DNA of 64,000 nucleotides from Brachionus koreanus (Eukaryota > Rotifera > Eurotatoria > Ploima > Brachionidae), in NCBI GenBank assembly GCA_016987375.1, contig PJRA01000453.1, positions 1,096,437 through 1,160,436 of the forward strand, given 5' to 3'. Under the pieces are notes generated by a model. It had not been told where the DNA came from. It was given only the letters and a program-made list of their open reading frames with translations, and searched no databases. This document shows, in pieces, positions 1 through 11,748 of this stretch. Position numbers and translations under genes: made by a program. The first letter of the stretch is position 1. Every line of letters begins with the position of its first letter.

Positions 1-157
1 AAAAACAATAAACGAATAAATTAATTTATTAATAACTATTAAATCTAATAATTATCCAAGATAGTCAAACAATAAAATTTTAACCAGAACGAGAATATAA
101 TTTAAATTATTAGGTTTTTTATTTAATCCCAAAAAAAAAAATTCCAAATTTTTTCTT

Positions 158-2844
158 TTAATTTCCATACAAGACTTCTCTCATTCTGTTTAGCGCTGAG
201 CCAGCTTTGAACCATTCGATTTGACCCTCGTTCATAGTGTGCAAGAGTTCAATTTTATCAACTGAGCCATCTTCATGTTTGATGTGACATTCGACCGACT
301 TTTTAATTAAAAATTAATTTCAACTTTTTATATAATATAAAAATATACTTTTCCGGGAGTCAGTTGCTTAAGACCGACTAATGATATTCTATCACTTGGT
401 TTGATTTTGTCATAATCGCTTGGATCAGCGAATCTAAGCGGCAATAAACCTTGTTTTTTCAAATTTGTTTCATGAATACGAGCAAAGCTCTTGACAATAA
501 TGGCACGACCACCTAAATGTCTTGGTTCCAGAGCAGCATGTTCTCTGGAACTTCCCTCACCATAATTATCGTCTCCAACTGCTACCCATCCCAAGCCTTT
601 TGATTTATAGTATCTGGCCACATCGGGCACTTTTCCATACTCACCAGTAAGCTGATTTTTTAAATTGTTAGCTTCGCCATTTTCGTCATTAATAGCGCCA
701 ATGAACATGTTATTTGAAATGTTGTCCAAATGACCTCTGTATTTTAGCCATGGACCAGCAGCCGAAATGTGATCAGTGGTACATTTGCCTCTTATTTTGA
801 TCAATACTGGCAGATCGACCAGATCATTACCATTCCATTTATCGAATGGTTCCAAAAGTTGCAAACGCTGCGATTTCGGATCAACATCAACATTAACATC
901 GGAACTATTTTCTGGTGGAGCTTGATAGGTATCAACACCTGGGTCAAAACCACGGTTTGGCAAAGTATCGCCATGAGGTGCTTCCAGTTTAAACTTTTTA
1001 CCATCAGATCCAGTCAATTCATCAGTCAATGGATTGAATCTCAAGTCACCGCTCAATGCCAAAGCAGTAACTAATTCTGGTGATGTTACAAAAGCATGTG
1101 TTTGTGGATTGGCATCATTACGGGCTGTAAAATTTCTATTATAAGAAGTAACAATGGTGTTTTTTTCTCCTTTTTTGATATCTTGTCTGTCCCATTGGCC
1201 AATACATGGACCACAAGCATTTGCCAATACAACACCACCAAATTCTTCAAATATTTTTGCAATACCATCACGTTCAATAGTCGCTCTAATTTGTTCCGAG
1301 CCTGGAGTGATGGTAAATTTTGATTTTGCCTTTAGACCGTGATCAAGTGCTTGCTTGGCAAGACTAGCCGCTCTGCTCATGTCTTCGTAGCTCGAGTTCG
1401 TACAACTTCCGATTAAGCCAACTCTAATGTCAGTGGGCCATCCATTTTTGACAGCTTCTTCACCAACTTTATCAATTGGATTGGCCAAATCGGGCGTAAA
1501 TGGACCGTTTATGTGAGGCTTCAATTCATCCAAATTAATCTCGATTACTTTGTCATATTCAGCACCAGAGTCAGCTCGCAAAAGGTCCGAATACTCAGTG
1601 GCAAATTGGGCTATGTCTTCTCGGCCTGTTGCTGACAGGTAATCAGCCATGCGTTTATTGAATGGAAAAACAGATGTCGTAGCTCCTATTTCGGCACCCA
1701 TGTTGCAGATAGTTCCCATGCCAGTGCATGAAATTGAATCAACACCCGGTCCAAAATATTCAACAATAGCTCCAGTGCCTCCCTTTACAGTCAAAATTCC
1801 AGCCAATTTAAGAATAACGTCCTTGGATGAGGTCCATCCGCTCAAATTACCAGTCAAACGTACTCCTATCACTTTTGGACACTTAAGCTCCCATGGCAAG
1901 CCAGCCATTACATCTACAGCATCAGCGCCTCCAACACCAATGCACAAGCCACCTAATCCTCCACCGTTTGGTGTGTGAGAATCTGTACCAATAAGCAATA
2001 CACCTGGAAAAGCATAATTTTCCAAAATAATCTGATGAATTATTCCACTGCCTGGCTTCCAAAATCCAACACCGTACTTAGCTCCAGCAGTCGAGAGAAA
2101 GTTGTACACTTCTCGATTTAAATCGACTGCTCGGGCCAAATCTTTTTGGCCACCTATTTGTGCCTCAATCAAGTGATCACAATGAATTGTGGACGGCACT
2201 TGAACTTTGGGTATGCCTGATGATATAAACTGAAGCATAGCCATCTGAGCAGTAGCATCTTGCATAGCCACTCGATCTGGTCTCAATTTCAAGTAAGAAT
2301 TGCCTCTTTCAATTTCCTTTGAAAAATTGCATATATGAGAAAAATTTTTTTTTTCAAATAATCATTGGGTTTAATGTCCGCAAGCTATACACGCTAAAAG
2401 CAAACATCTTAAACTAAAGCGCACATGAACTTGCTTTGATTTTTTAATTCAGATGAATTAATCTACTTAATTTTGGGTCTTGTTCAAAATTGACAAATTA
2501 AAATTAGATTTTAATTTTGTCAAAGGCCCGTGCTAGGACTCAAATTTTGACTTACTTGTCCCTCTGGGTCATTTAGATGCGAGTAGAGAATTTTTTCGGA
2601 CAATGTCAATGGTCTATTTAGCCGACTTTTGACTACGCTTAGTGTAGCACTTAGTTTTTCATATGGAACAAAGTTATTTGGCTCAAATTTGCTCAAAGCA
2701 ACCTAGAGAAATGAATTTTCATTAATAATTTTCATTGATCATAAACGGACATTTGAACATTACTTGTCGTGATTTGGCTGCAAATGATGGGTTGCTTGTG
2801 TGCAAGCAGCGTTTTAGTGTAGCATTCAATGCGGTGTAGCGCAT
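158..2844 (-). CDS. ACO2: mitochondrial aconitase (aconitate hydratase), 778 aa
   Basis: Isomerises citrate to isocitrate in the mitochondrial TCA cycle with a 4Fe-4S cluster. Four coding exons on the minus strand: 2764..2844, 2556..2702, 349..2316 and 158..298, all joined at GT/AG in phase 0. The first exon starts with ATG and codes for a basic, Ser/Thr-rich leader ([20 protein letters not shown]) typical of mitochondrial import. Exon 2 gives the family stretch [12 protein letters not shown]. Exon 3 holds the large catalytic part with [22 protein letters not shown] and [13 protein letters not shown], which supply the three cluster cysteines. The last exon gives the usual ending [12 protein letters not shown]. 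The length matches animal ACO2 (about 780 aa). A continuous open frame in exon 3 appears to begin at residue KLRPDR, but that is inside the protein; the true start is two exons upstream. Confidence 0.96.
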
Positions 2845-4422
2845 TTTTATCTAAAATTAGTTCAAATTTTAAATTAAAAAAAAAACGAAATTTTGTTATT
2901 AAGGTAAAGTTTTTTTAAATTTTTATTTATTATTATCTTTAAATTTGGATAAACATATAGTTGCGTAGAGAGAAAAGAGTTTAAACAATCTTGAACTGAC
3001 GCTATAAATTGGAATTTTTAACATTATTTGGTGCAAAAACATGCAATTTTAATATATGCTTATTTTAAAGTCTGATTTAACCAAAAAGCCCATCTATTTA
3101 CATAACTAACTTTACTTTAAATATAAATAAATTAATCTTTTTGTTTTTCAATAATAAACTTATCAACAAGGAAAAGTAAGAAAAAAAAGGTTATTTTTAG
3201 ATTATTTTATTTTATTTTTTTTTTAAGTGAATTGCTAAAATTGACCTTAAATTTTGATTAGAAATATTTATTTTGGGAATTGAAAATTTTTTTAAAATCT
3301 TATCTTTGATATCGTGTTAAATTTTTGTTTAAGAAAAATTCTAAATCGACTAGATCTCTTTTTTGGAAGTAAATATCTAATTTTTTTTATCTTAATAAAA
3401 TATTTAAACCAGCTCTTTTATAAAATTAATTTAATTCAAAAGATTCTTTTAGATATTTAATAGATATTTTAGATAAGATGTTACAATTCATGAATCAAAT
3501 TTTGACACATTTTTGTGTTTTTGCCATTTCTTTTAGAATTTTATACTCAGTTAAAAAGACAAAAAAAAGGCACTCACCTAAGGTCCTAATTTTTTAGATC
3601 CAAAATTGATTTTTGATTCATATCTTTTTTTTCTTGATAGATCATGGTTATATCAATATAAATTCTAATTTTTTTAAGAAAATTTTCGGACACATTAGCA
3701 GCTAAATTCTTGAATTCAGACATCATTTGGGGGCACTTATTGACATTCAAAAATTGAAATACAAATTGAACAAAAAAATTTTTTTATTTTTCATGAGTAA
3801 AAGACAAAAATAAAAAATTATTGTAATATATTTTTTATTAGTAGCAAAAAAAATATTTTTTTTAGTAGAATAAACAAATCTTTATGATTGAATTTAATTT
3901 TTCCAATTAATTTGAAAAAAAAAATTTATTTTTGGAAAATAAAATATGCAACTTAAAATGCTGTAACATGTGGTAATTTTTTTAAAATATATTTTATTAT
4001 CTTTTTTTTTTTAAATTTATCAAAAGAGAAAATTTTTTTTAATTTCAAACTGCCATACTTTTAGCCAAGGAAATACGTTAGTTTTTTAAATTAGCTCTTT
4101 AAAATCGAAGCATTTAATCACAAAAATATTATGCTAAAAAAATTTACTAAAAATTATTAAAATTGTTTTTGCAAAACTTGATTTTTTTTTAATGAAATTA
4201 TATAAAGCCAGTTTAGCACATATCCGGATTGAAAATTTTACTTTTAAACAGACTTGTTTATTTAATTAAATTATCCAAGTCTTTAAACTGGGTTATGAAC
4301 GAAAAAAAATTGCTTATTACTAGGAATTATTTTTAATTTGAAAAATATTTATCTTTTGATCTATCAAAATTATTTTTTTCATATAGACAAAAAATTTATT
4401 TAGAAAACATTTTATTAAATAA
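2845..4422. other. intergenic, no gene seen
   Basis: About 1.6 kb of AT-rich sequence with many A and T homopolymers between the 5' end of aconitase and the 3' end of the CNPase-like gene. I see no long open frame, tRNA or repeat in it. It should contain the aconitase promoter near 2845-3000. Confidence 0.6.
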
Positions 4423-5742
4423 TTAATATTGTGCAGCAAACAGAGATGGTATTTTGACTGTTTTTTTAAGTTTAGCATAACATAAGCACTCGCCAAAATA
4501 ATATAAATTAAAATCGTCCGTAGCCAAATTTGTGTAAGATTTGTTTATTCGAAGTAATTTCAAACTAATCAGATCTAAGCCAGATTTGTATGCATTGAGA
4601 TTAGGCTCTAAAGCAATAGTTATATGTGCCCTATCCGCAAATTTCAATCTATCAAAAATAGTTTTATCACTAAATTGATTTTTATTATCCATAATTTCTT
4701 TCATTTCTTTTTCATTCAAGTCATTTTGCCATAAATTACCCACATTTCTTAGCCGAACGTCAGCTGTTACTGACCGATGCGTAACAGAAAAGCCAACAAT
4801 TTCAATAGGAAACATTTTACCCATAGATTGATTAACTTCTGTGTCAAAAAAATATTCTTTGTCGAAAGTCACTTCTTGGTCAAAAAATTTGGCTGTACAG
4901 TGTAATTGATCCTGGTTGCGTATCTCATATAAATCTTCAAATAAAAAAGAATTTTTTGTATTTTTAAAACTAGTCTTAAGTTCTAAAATTTCCAAACATT
5001 GACTAAAACAAGTTTTAGCTAAAGAGCATATTGATTTTGAATCAGTTTGATTGAAAAACCAGGCGTAGAAGCGCGGAATTATAAGTTCATAGGCATCTAA
5101 TTTTTTTTGAATAGTTGCTTTACTAATATTGTGTCTGCATAGCTCTAATTAGTAAATCTAAATTTAGCACTGGTGAACTTAAAATTTCAACTAATTTACC
5201 ATGAAGCTTATCCACGTCGAATTTATGGCTTGATCGAGCCTCTATCAGTAGAACAAGATAGTTAAAATCTTTACCAATGCGAATCAGTGGTTCTATTTCC
5301 TCGTAGGACAAATGAGTGTCGTCAGCAATGACGCATTTTTTTCCTAATCTTGTCAAAATTTAATTCTATTCAAATTTTCACTTGATCTATTTACTTGCAG
5401 GCCTGTATCACCTTTTGCTGAATAAACAATTGACACTCTTTTACTTTGTCTCTTTTGAACTTATAGACTCCGAATTGATCAGTGAAAAATTGGTCTCCTT
5501 CACAAATTTCACTATCTGAATATATTTGACTGATTCGAGCAGCCAAAGTCGACTTGCCAGAGCCCGGTATACCCCTGTTTATAAACAAAATCTTTTACTA
5601 ACTTTAAAATGAAATTTTTTTTTGTCTGTTTTTTTACTTTGGAATTTTTTAGATAATTAATTGTATCCGAATCAGTCAGAAAGCAATGATCATTCAATTC
5701 TAGATTCAATTTTGATAAACGATGTAAATTTTCTATTTGCAT
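4423..5742 (-). CDS. CNPase-like protein (P-loop kinase plus 2H phosphodiesterase), 390 aa
   Basis: Four exons: 5638..5742, 5395..5591, 5200..5348 and 4423..5144. The introns are 46-55 nt; the third contains a TACTAAT branch-like site. Exon 2 starts with ILFINRGIPGSGKST, a Walker A loop at about residues 42-49, as in vertebrate 2',3'-cyclic-nucleotide 3'-phosphodiesterase (CNP) and the related polynucleotide-kinase-like domain. The C-terminal half has the two HxT motifs of the 2H phosphoesterase fold, in LHCTAKF (about 232) and RAHITIA (about 324). In the known family this domain opens 2',3'-cyclic nucleotides to 2'-nucleotides. The order kinase-like then 2H and the total length agree with CNP (about 400-420 aa). 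No prenylation-type CaaX tail is seen; it ends FAAQY. Family assignment is strong, physiological role here is unknown. Confidence 0.87.
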
Positions 5743-7841
5743 TTTAATAAAATTAAATAATTTATTTTAATTTTTTTTTGAATTTTTTTTGTTTGAGTGC
5801 TTGCTTGTATGCAAATAAGTCTATTTAGTGAAAAAGATTAAATATAGAACATTAAGGTAATTAAAAAATTTTTATTTTTTGATATTAAGTGAATAATTGA
5901 ATAAAAAAAAATGGACGTTTGTTTAGTCTAGTTATATTTTATTAAATAAACAATTAATGTACATTGATGAATAGGTAATAGATACGAAGATTGAATATAT
6001 GAATAGATGTATTTGTCTATATTGTATGTAAAGGATTACATCTAGAGCAGATAGACATGCAAAATGAGATAATCTCTTGTACTCACTATAAGCTAAAATT
6101 CGTGAACTAAAAATAAAAATATGTATAGATTTTTTTTTATAAAAAAATTTTATTTTGTTTCTTTCTAAATCAATAGATTGGCCAACAAAAATGTGTTCAC
6201 AATGTCAGATAGTGGCTTTCGAAAAGCTTAATTAAACAGTCGACTAATTAGGTTAAATGAAAATTAAATTTGAACTCATTTTCAAAATTTAAAACTATTT
6301 TAGATTGTAGAATTTTTATTTGAAAAATTTTGTGTGACTTTTTTTTTTTTATTAATCTCTAATTTAAAGACAACTTGTAGCACATCACTGCTTTGTTATA
6401 TTTTTTTTCGTAAATTAATACGCATAATTTAGTCCTAATAAATTTTTTCTATTTTAACTTATGAAAATTTTATTAATTTCGTACTATATACTTAATACTT
6501 GAAGCAATTTGGCTTAGATTTATTTATCTTAAGCTATTTGTATTTATGTACTTGATTGTATTTCAATCATTATCTTTCGCATAGATGATGGATAGCTATC
6601 TCTAACCGAGATGATGAACTAGTTACAAAAATTATGCATTTTTCTCCCAATTTTCCTATTTGAAAAATAACATAAACTAAATTCTTAGTGAATTTTAATT
6701 ATAATTTTTATTTTATTTTAATTAAAGAGCTTTGTTAAATTTTAAAACGATGCGAGCCGTTTTGTTCAATTTTAATCCTTCTCATTAATTTAATTAGACA
6801 ATAACTTTCGTGTCAATAAAGGATTATGATGCCAAGTAACGTGATTTTTAGCTAATTTTAAGTTCCAATTTAAATAAAAATTATTTTTTCTTATTTTAAA
6901 AATTAATTATTTAATGGTAGTTTTTCTGCTGTTTCTCTAAATAATTCGTTTTTTTTTCCAGAGCTCATTTTCACGGGACTGAAAGAAAAACCTAATGTCA
7001 CAGAGAATATTAATTTTAAATTACTTTTTTCCCAAACAAAATTAAATGGTAATTGAATTTTTCAAATTGAAATTCAATTTTTACCTTTCAAGGTCTTGTT
7101 TTATTATTTTTTAAATTAGAAAAAAAAATAGATGACAAAAAAATAAAATAAAAATAGACTTTTATTTTTGAATAGAAAATGTTTTTTTTTTGTATTTTGA
7201 ATTTTATGATAGTTAGGCAACCTATCTCAAGGCTTCAACTAAGACCTAAAATAAAAATTTTAATTTTTTTTTTTAATACAAAATTTAACTAATTACTCAC
7301 ATAATTGGGGTTACGTAAAGTCTAAAATTCCAAACTAGGCTAAACCATATATGATTTTTTTTTCTCAAATACAAGTCGCATTTTAGAAATTATTTCCCAA
7401 TTAGCCAAAAATGCTCTACTTAATTTTTTATTGTTTCGATTATTTTGTAGAAAATTTAATTTCAGAAAATTAGCAATGAATTGTGGCCAATTTGAAAAAT
7501 TCTCATCTCATTTTGTAAACACTTTGTGAGACAAAATTTTTTTAAGTTTATTTTTAGTAAAAATTGTTTATTTACAAAAGCAAGCTTTTAATAATAAAAA
7601 AAAAAAAAAACAAAAAAAAATTTTAATCGAACTGAATTTAACATTTATTTTTAGAAAATTTTAAAATGAAAATTAAATTTTCAAAAATTTAAAACAAGCT
7701 TTTTATTTTGTTTTATTTTTCAAAGTAAAAGTGTTTAATAAAATCCACTTACGTAATAGAATAAAATTTCATTCAAACATTATTATGTACATACATTATT
7801 AGTTTTATTGCTTTGTTGTTTAAAGTTATTTAGATGAGAGG
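5743..7841. other. intergenic, no gene seen
   Basis: Roughly 2.1 kb of AT-rich sequence upstream of both the CNPase-like gene (minus) and the ASPP gene (plus), so a shared divergent promoter region. I looked for an exon encoding the N-terminal Ras-association-like domain that vertebrate ASPP1/2 carry and did not recognise one. Confidence 0.5.
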
Positions 7842-9920
7842 ATGAATTCGGTGCTGCACAATCAGCAAAACTACCACAAAGACATGAACGAGATGTCGAT
7901 AAGCGAGCTGCAGGACATAGCGTACCGGCAGCAGCAGCAGATCGAGATAAACAACCAGCTGTTGCAGGCCAAGGAGAAGCGACTGAAAATGCTCAAGCAA
8001 GAGGAGGAGAAGAATGTTAAATTGTCGCAAATGGGCCAGCAGGGCAAGGTGGAGTCCGGCTCGGTAAACAAAATCGAGACGCTCAAACAGAACGTGCTCG
8101 GCCAGGAGCTCAAGATATTCAAGCTCAAGCAGCTGCGCAACCAGATCCTCGAGTACAAACTGTCCAATTCGAACATGTACTCCGAGCTCGACTTGATAAA
8201 AAACCTTTTCGAGCAGAAAGAGCGCGAGCTGTACCAGTCGATAAACAAGGTGGCCGAGCTAACCAAGCAAATTGAGCAGCTGCGTCGCATCAAACAGGGC
8301 AACAAGGCCAGTTTGAACAATGTGAATGTGTCCGAGCTCGATCGGCTCAAACAAGAACTGCAAATTAGAAACAAACTGAATGAGCAACAGGCCAAAAAAA
8401 TTGTCCAACAACACGAACTATTCAACAAGAAACAAACCGAAGTCGTTCAATTGGACAAGCGTATCGAGGAGCTTAAGCACAAAATAGCGTGCAAACGGCA
8501 CAAATTAAACGCTCAGCCGGCAGTCACTTTGCCCATACAAAGCCAAGATTGCGAGGCCAAATCGTCGCCGTCCAAACAGGCGGCCAAATTTGCCACCAAA
8601 CAAGAAATAGCCAACACATACATGAACAAAGACGCCTATCAAAAATATCAAGCAATTAAGCTTGTTAATCAATTCAAGGACGAAGAGTCCGAATCGTCGA
8701 CTAGTCTTCCATCATCTAGCTCTTCTGTTATTTCATTGTCACCACAAACCAAAACTGATACAACTAGCACTCAAGAAACTTCCGATCTACCGTCTCATTT
8801 AAAGCTTGAATTCGATAAAATAAAATATTTGCCCGATATGGTCAAGACTATAAAAAAAAGGCATTCTATTAGTGAAATGGAGTCCAATAATACACAAGCA
8901 CCAAGTTCGTACCAAAAAATACTTGAAAAACATCACAATCAATTGGTTAAGATACCTGAAAATGGCGAATCAAGTCCCATATTGAGCAGCTTTAAGCCAG
9001 ATATATTCTCAAATGAGAATACACTGAATAGCAGTTCGAGCAATTCGGTTAAATTGAGCTCATTTGTCACAAACGGAAAAGAAGATTCAGATAGACTAGT
9101 GACAAAATCAATTAAATCGACTAAATCTATCATAAAATTGGCTGGCAGTAGTTCGGCTGCTGATAGTTCGCGCAGAGTTAATTTTGATCCACATGCACTT
9201 TTGCTTGACGCAGCTGTCGAAGGCGAACTTGAGCTGGTAAAAAAGTGTGCACGTCAAGTTAAAGACATCAGTGAGCCGAACGATGAGGGAATAACTGCTT
9301 TGCATAATTCAGTATGCGCCGGCCACTTTGAAATCGTTCGCTATTTGGTCGAGTCCGGTTGTGACATTAACTATGCTGATAATGACGGATGGACACCATT
9401 GCACTGTGCTGCAAGCTGTAATAATTTACAAATGATAAAATTTTTGATAGAAAACGGGGCTAGTGTGTTCGCTACGACAATTAGTGATAACGAAACAGCA
9501 ATTAAAAAATGTGAAGAGGACGAAGAGGGCTTTCAATTGTGCTATGAGTATTTGCTTAGTGTACAAAATGGAATAGGAAGCAAAGAGTGCAATAATAGTC
9601 AAGTGCACGCGTTGTATTCGTATGAGCCTGTCGAACAAGACGAGCTTAAGTTTGACATGCACGATAAGCTTGTTGTGTTGGATAAACATGAGCGAGACGG
9701 TGAGGCTAATGACGGATGGTGGACCTGTAAATTAGTGAACGAGCAGAACAAGTGCGGTCTAGTGCCAAAAAATTATCTTGGTGTAAGTGTTTTCTTATGA
9801 ATTTTTTAAATTTTTTTTAAAAATGAAAAAAAAATTTCTAAATTTTTTTATTTTTTTCAGATTTATCCAAGAATTAAAGAAAACGTGTATAAAAATCATG
9901 AAGAATCGACTATTTGTTAG
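7842..9920 (+). CDS. ASPP-family protein (coiled coil, ankyrin repeats, SH3), 666 aa
   Basis: Apoptosis-stimulating-of-p53/PP1-regulatory (PPP1R13/TP53BP2) family. Two exons: 7842..9782 and 9861..9920, joined at GGT|GTAAGT...TTTCAG. Residues about 10-215 form a Gln/Lys/Glu-rich coiled coil that begins SISELQDIAYRQQQQIE, matching the conserved region of ASPP2. A Ser-rich linker follows. From about 444 the hallmark RVNFDPHALLLDAAVEGE opens the ankyrin repeats (NDEGITALHNSVCAGH, DGWTPLHCAASCNN). An SH3 domain starts at about 587 (VHALYSYEP) and the second exon supplies the family ending, IYPRIKENV. In vertebrates the ankyrin-SH3 unit binds p53-family proteins and PP1. The Ras-association-like N-terminus of ASPP1/2 is missing, as in short isoforms or iASPP. 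An in-frame TAA at 7821 supports the start, unless an upstream exon is spliced in at the AG at 7832-7833. Confidence 0.92.
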
Positions 9921-10300
9921 TTAGTTAGTTAGTTTAATTTAAACCTTTGTGTGCGTGTTTATATCAACTTTTAAATCAATGTAGTAAATTGGAATTTAAG
10001 ACTTCACCCTTTTTTTTTTTTTTTTTTGTTATATTTTTGAAATTAATTTAAATAAAAAAAATTTTAAGCTTTATCAATTTTATTTAATTCTAAATTTTAT
10101 AATTTTTTTTGTTTCAAATACTCACAAACTTAAATATGATACTAAAAAATTCAAAAAAAAATTTTTAACTTCAGAAATTTTATCTTATAATCATTTATTC
10201 TACCTCAAGACATTGTAACCCTAAGCTAAAATTGTTAAACAAAAAATTACTTTAATTTAGATATTATTTTTTAAAAAAAAATTTTTATAGAAAAAAATAG
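9921..10300. other. convergent 3' intergenic region
   Basis: Spacer between the ASPP 3' end and the NIDO gene 3' end. It contains a short run of TTAG repeats just after the ASPP stop and AATAAA-like polyadenylation signals near 10050. No gene seen. Confidence 0.5.
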
Positions 10301-11536
10301 CTATTCATCCATTGATTGCATTCTAATTTTTTCACTATGTGTCATTGATGATTTTCTGGCATTTTTTTTCATTAAAAAAAATACAAAGAACACTATTATT
10401 AAAAAAATAAATACACTCAATAATTTAATATAATTATTTGAAAAAATATTTAAAACCTTAGACATCGATATATTTTTGAAATTAAAAATTTTACTTGTTG
10501 TAGAAAACTTGTTAGTTTTTGAACTTATTGTAATTGCAGAATGACTCAAATTACTTGAAATATTTGTTGTAAATTCAATTAATATATTAGTTGATAGTAT
10601 TTGTATGAGAGTTCGTGTATAATTGAATATTGTTGTAGTTGCATAAGTAGTAGATATTGTTGATGTGGTTGTAGTAGTGGATGTTGTTGATGTGGTTGTA
10701 GTAGTAGATGTTGTTGATGTGGTTGTAGTAGTAATAGATGTTGTTGATGTGGTTGTAGTAGTAGATGTTGTGGTTGTAGTAGTAGTAGTAGTAGTAGTTG
10801 TAGTAGTAGTAGTTGATTTTAATGTGGTTGAAATGGTAGTTGTATGTGGTGAAGTCGCTACTTTAAATATCCATATACCGCTCTTGTTAACATTAGAATT
10901 AGATACGAGGCTTTTTTTTGTACCTGTACTACTACTTAAAATTTCAAAATTAACCGAATCACCTGCATTTATTCCAGCTAAATACATATGATCCCATTCA
11001 ATTTTTTCATAAATAAAAATGACAAATGAGCTAAATTGATTACTCGTTAATATGGCTTGAAAAGTATTGTGTAAGTTATGATTGTGATAGGAAGCAACTT
11101 TAAACCAAGTAGCCAAAAAAGCCCATTTTGGATAAAATTCACCGAAGAAACATTGATTAATTTGAGAAGAAATTTTTTCTAAATTTGGACCATTTAAAAT
11201 TTGTCTGTAATATATTTTCCCATATTTTCTTATGTCAATGTCGGCCCAGAATGGTGCCACAGCCACTAGCATATCACTGGGAAATTTAATTGGTGTATGA
11301 TAATTTCTATAAAATTTTGCATAAAAAAAAATTATTCCGTTTGAGCTTATGTAAAGACTTGAATAGCTTTTATTATAAAATTTGAATGAATAACTTATAT
11401 TAATTTGAAGGTTATGATCATCCTTTGATGGAAATTCGTAGTCGCCATTAGCTGGACCATAAGGAATTAAAAGAGCAGCAACTTTATGGCACAAAAAAGT
11501 CAGCATAAACCAGGTAAACAGGCATTTAATGTGCAT
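10301..11536 (-). CDS. secreted/membrane NIDO-domain protein with Thr-rich mucin tract, 411 aa
   Basis: One exon. The N-terminus (MHIKCLFTWFMLTFLCHKVAALL) is a signal peptide. The next 200 or so residues look like the extracellular nidogen-type (NIDO) domain: LLIPYGPANGD at the start, SSNGIIFF, a VAVAPFWADID stretch and NTFQAILTSNQ. Then comes a threonine-rich segment of about 60 residues built on an STTSTTTTT unit, a likely O-glycosylated stalk. Near the C-terminus is a transmembrane helix (LLSVFIFLIIVFFVFFLM) followed by a basic cytoplasmic tail. This is the layout of NIDO proteins such as the sushi/nidogen/alpha-tectorin group, but without their EGF, AMOP or VWD domains. The role is probably cell-surface or matrix adhesion (inference). 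It is divergently arranged with the gene at 11749. Confidence 0.72.
   Translation of the reverse strand: MHIKCLFTWFMLTFLCHKVAALLIPYGPANGDYEFPSKDDHNLQINISYSFKFYNKSYSSLYISSNGIIFFYAKFYRNYHTPIKFPSDMLVAVAPFWADIDIRKYGKIYYRQILNGPNLEKISSQINQCFFGEFYPKWAFLATWFKVASYHNHNLHNTFQAILTSNQFSSFVIFIYEKIEWDHMYLAGINAGDSVNFEILSSSTGTKKSLVSNSNVNKSGIWIFKVATSPHTTTISTTLKSTTTTTTTTTTTTTTTTSTTTTTSTTSITTTTTSTTSTTTTTSTTSTTTTTSTISTTYATTTIFNYTRTLIQILSTNILIEFTTNISSNLSHSAITISSKTNKFSTTSKIFNFKNISMSKVLNIFSNNYIKLLSVFIFLIIVFFVFFLMKKNARKSSMTHSEKIRMQSMDE
10655..10820. repeat. coding minisatellite for the Thr/Ser tract
   Basis: Plus-strand tandem repeat of about 27 bp built from GATGTTGTTGATGTGGTTG followed by GTA triplets, ending in pure GTA/GTTGTA runs. 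It codes on the minus strand for nine-residue STTSTTTTT units in the NIDO protein. Copies differ by whole GTA triplets, so length changes keep the reading frame. Confidence 0.85.
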
Positions 11537-11748
11537 TTTAAATGTTTTATTATCAAAAAAATTAAAATAAATTTATTCATTAGATTAATGTTTAAAATAT
11601 ATAACAATAAACAAAATTTTTATTTAATTTGTAAACAATTATACAAGCAAAGATTTTGTTTAACTTTGAAAATTTTGTTTGGTAACTAAGAATAAAATAA
11701 GAAAAAAAGCATTCATATTTTTTTTATATCTAATAGGAAAAAATAGCT

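Noticed and set aside
5512..5742. Single continuous 76-codon frame as the start of the CNPase-like gene
   Set aside because: Reads through a 46-nt intron; splicing at AAA|GTAAAA...GTAAAAG|ATT restores the P-loop in frame.
7871..8428. Ser/Cys-rich minus-strand open frame
   Set aside because: Lies wholly opposite the ASPP coiled coil, whose codon bias and homology are clear.
10665..10991. Val-rich plus-strand open frame
   Set aside because: It is the antisense of the Thr-rich tract of the NIDO gene; the repeated GTA/GTT triplets make it open by chance.
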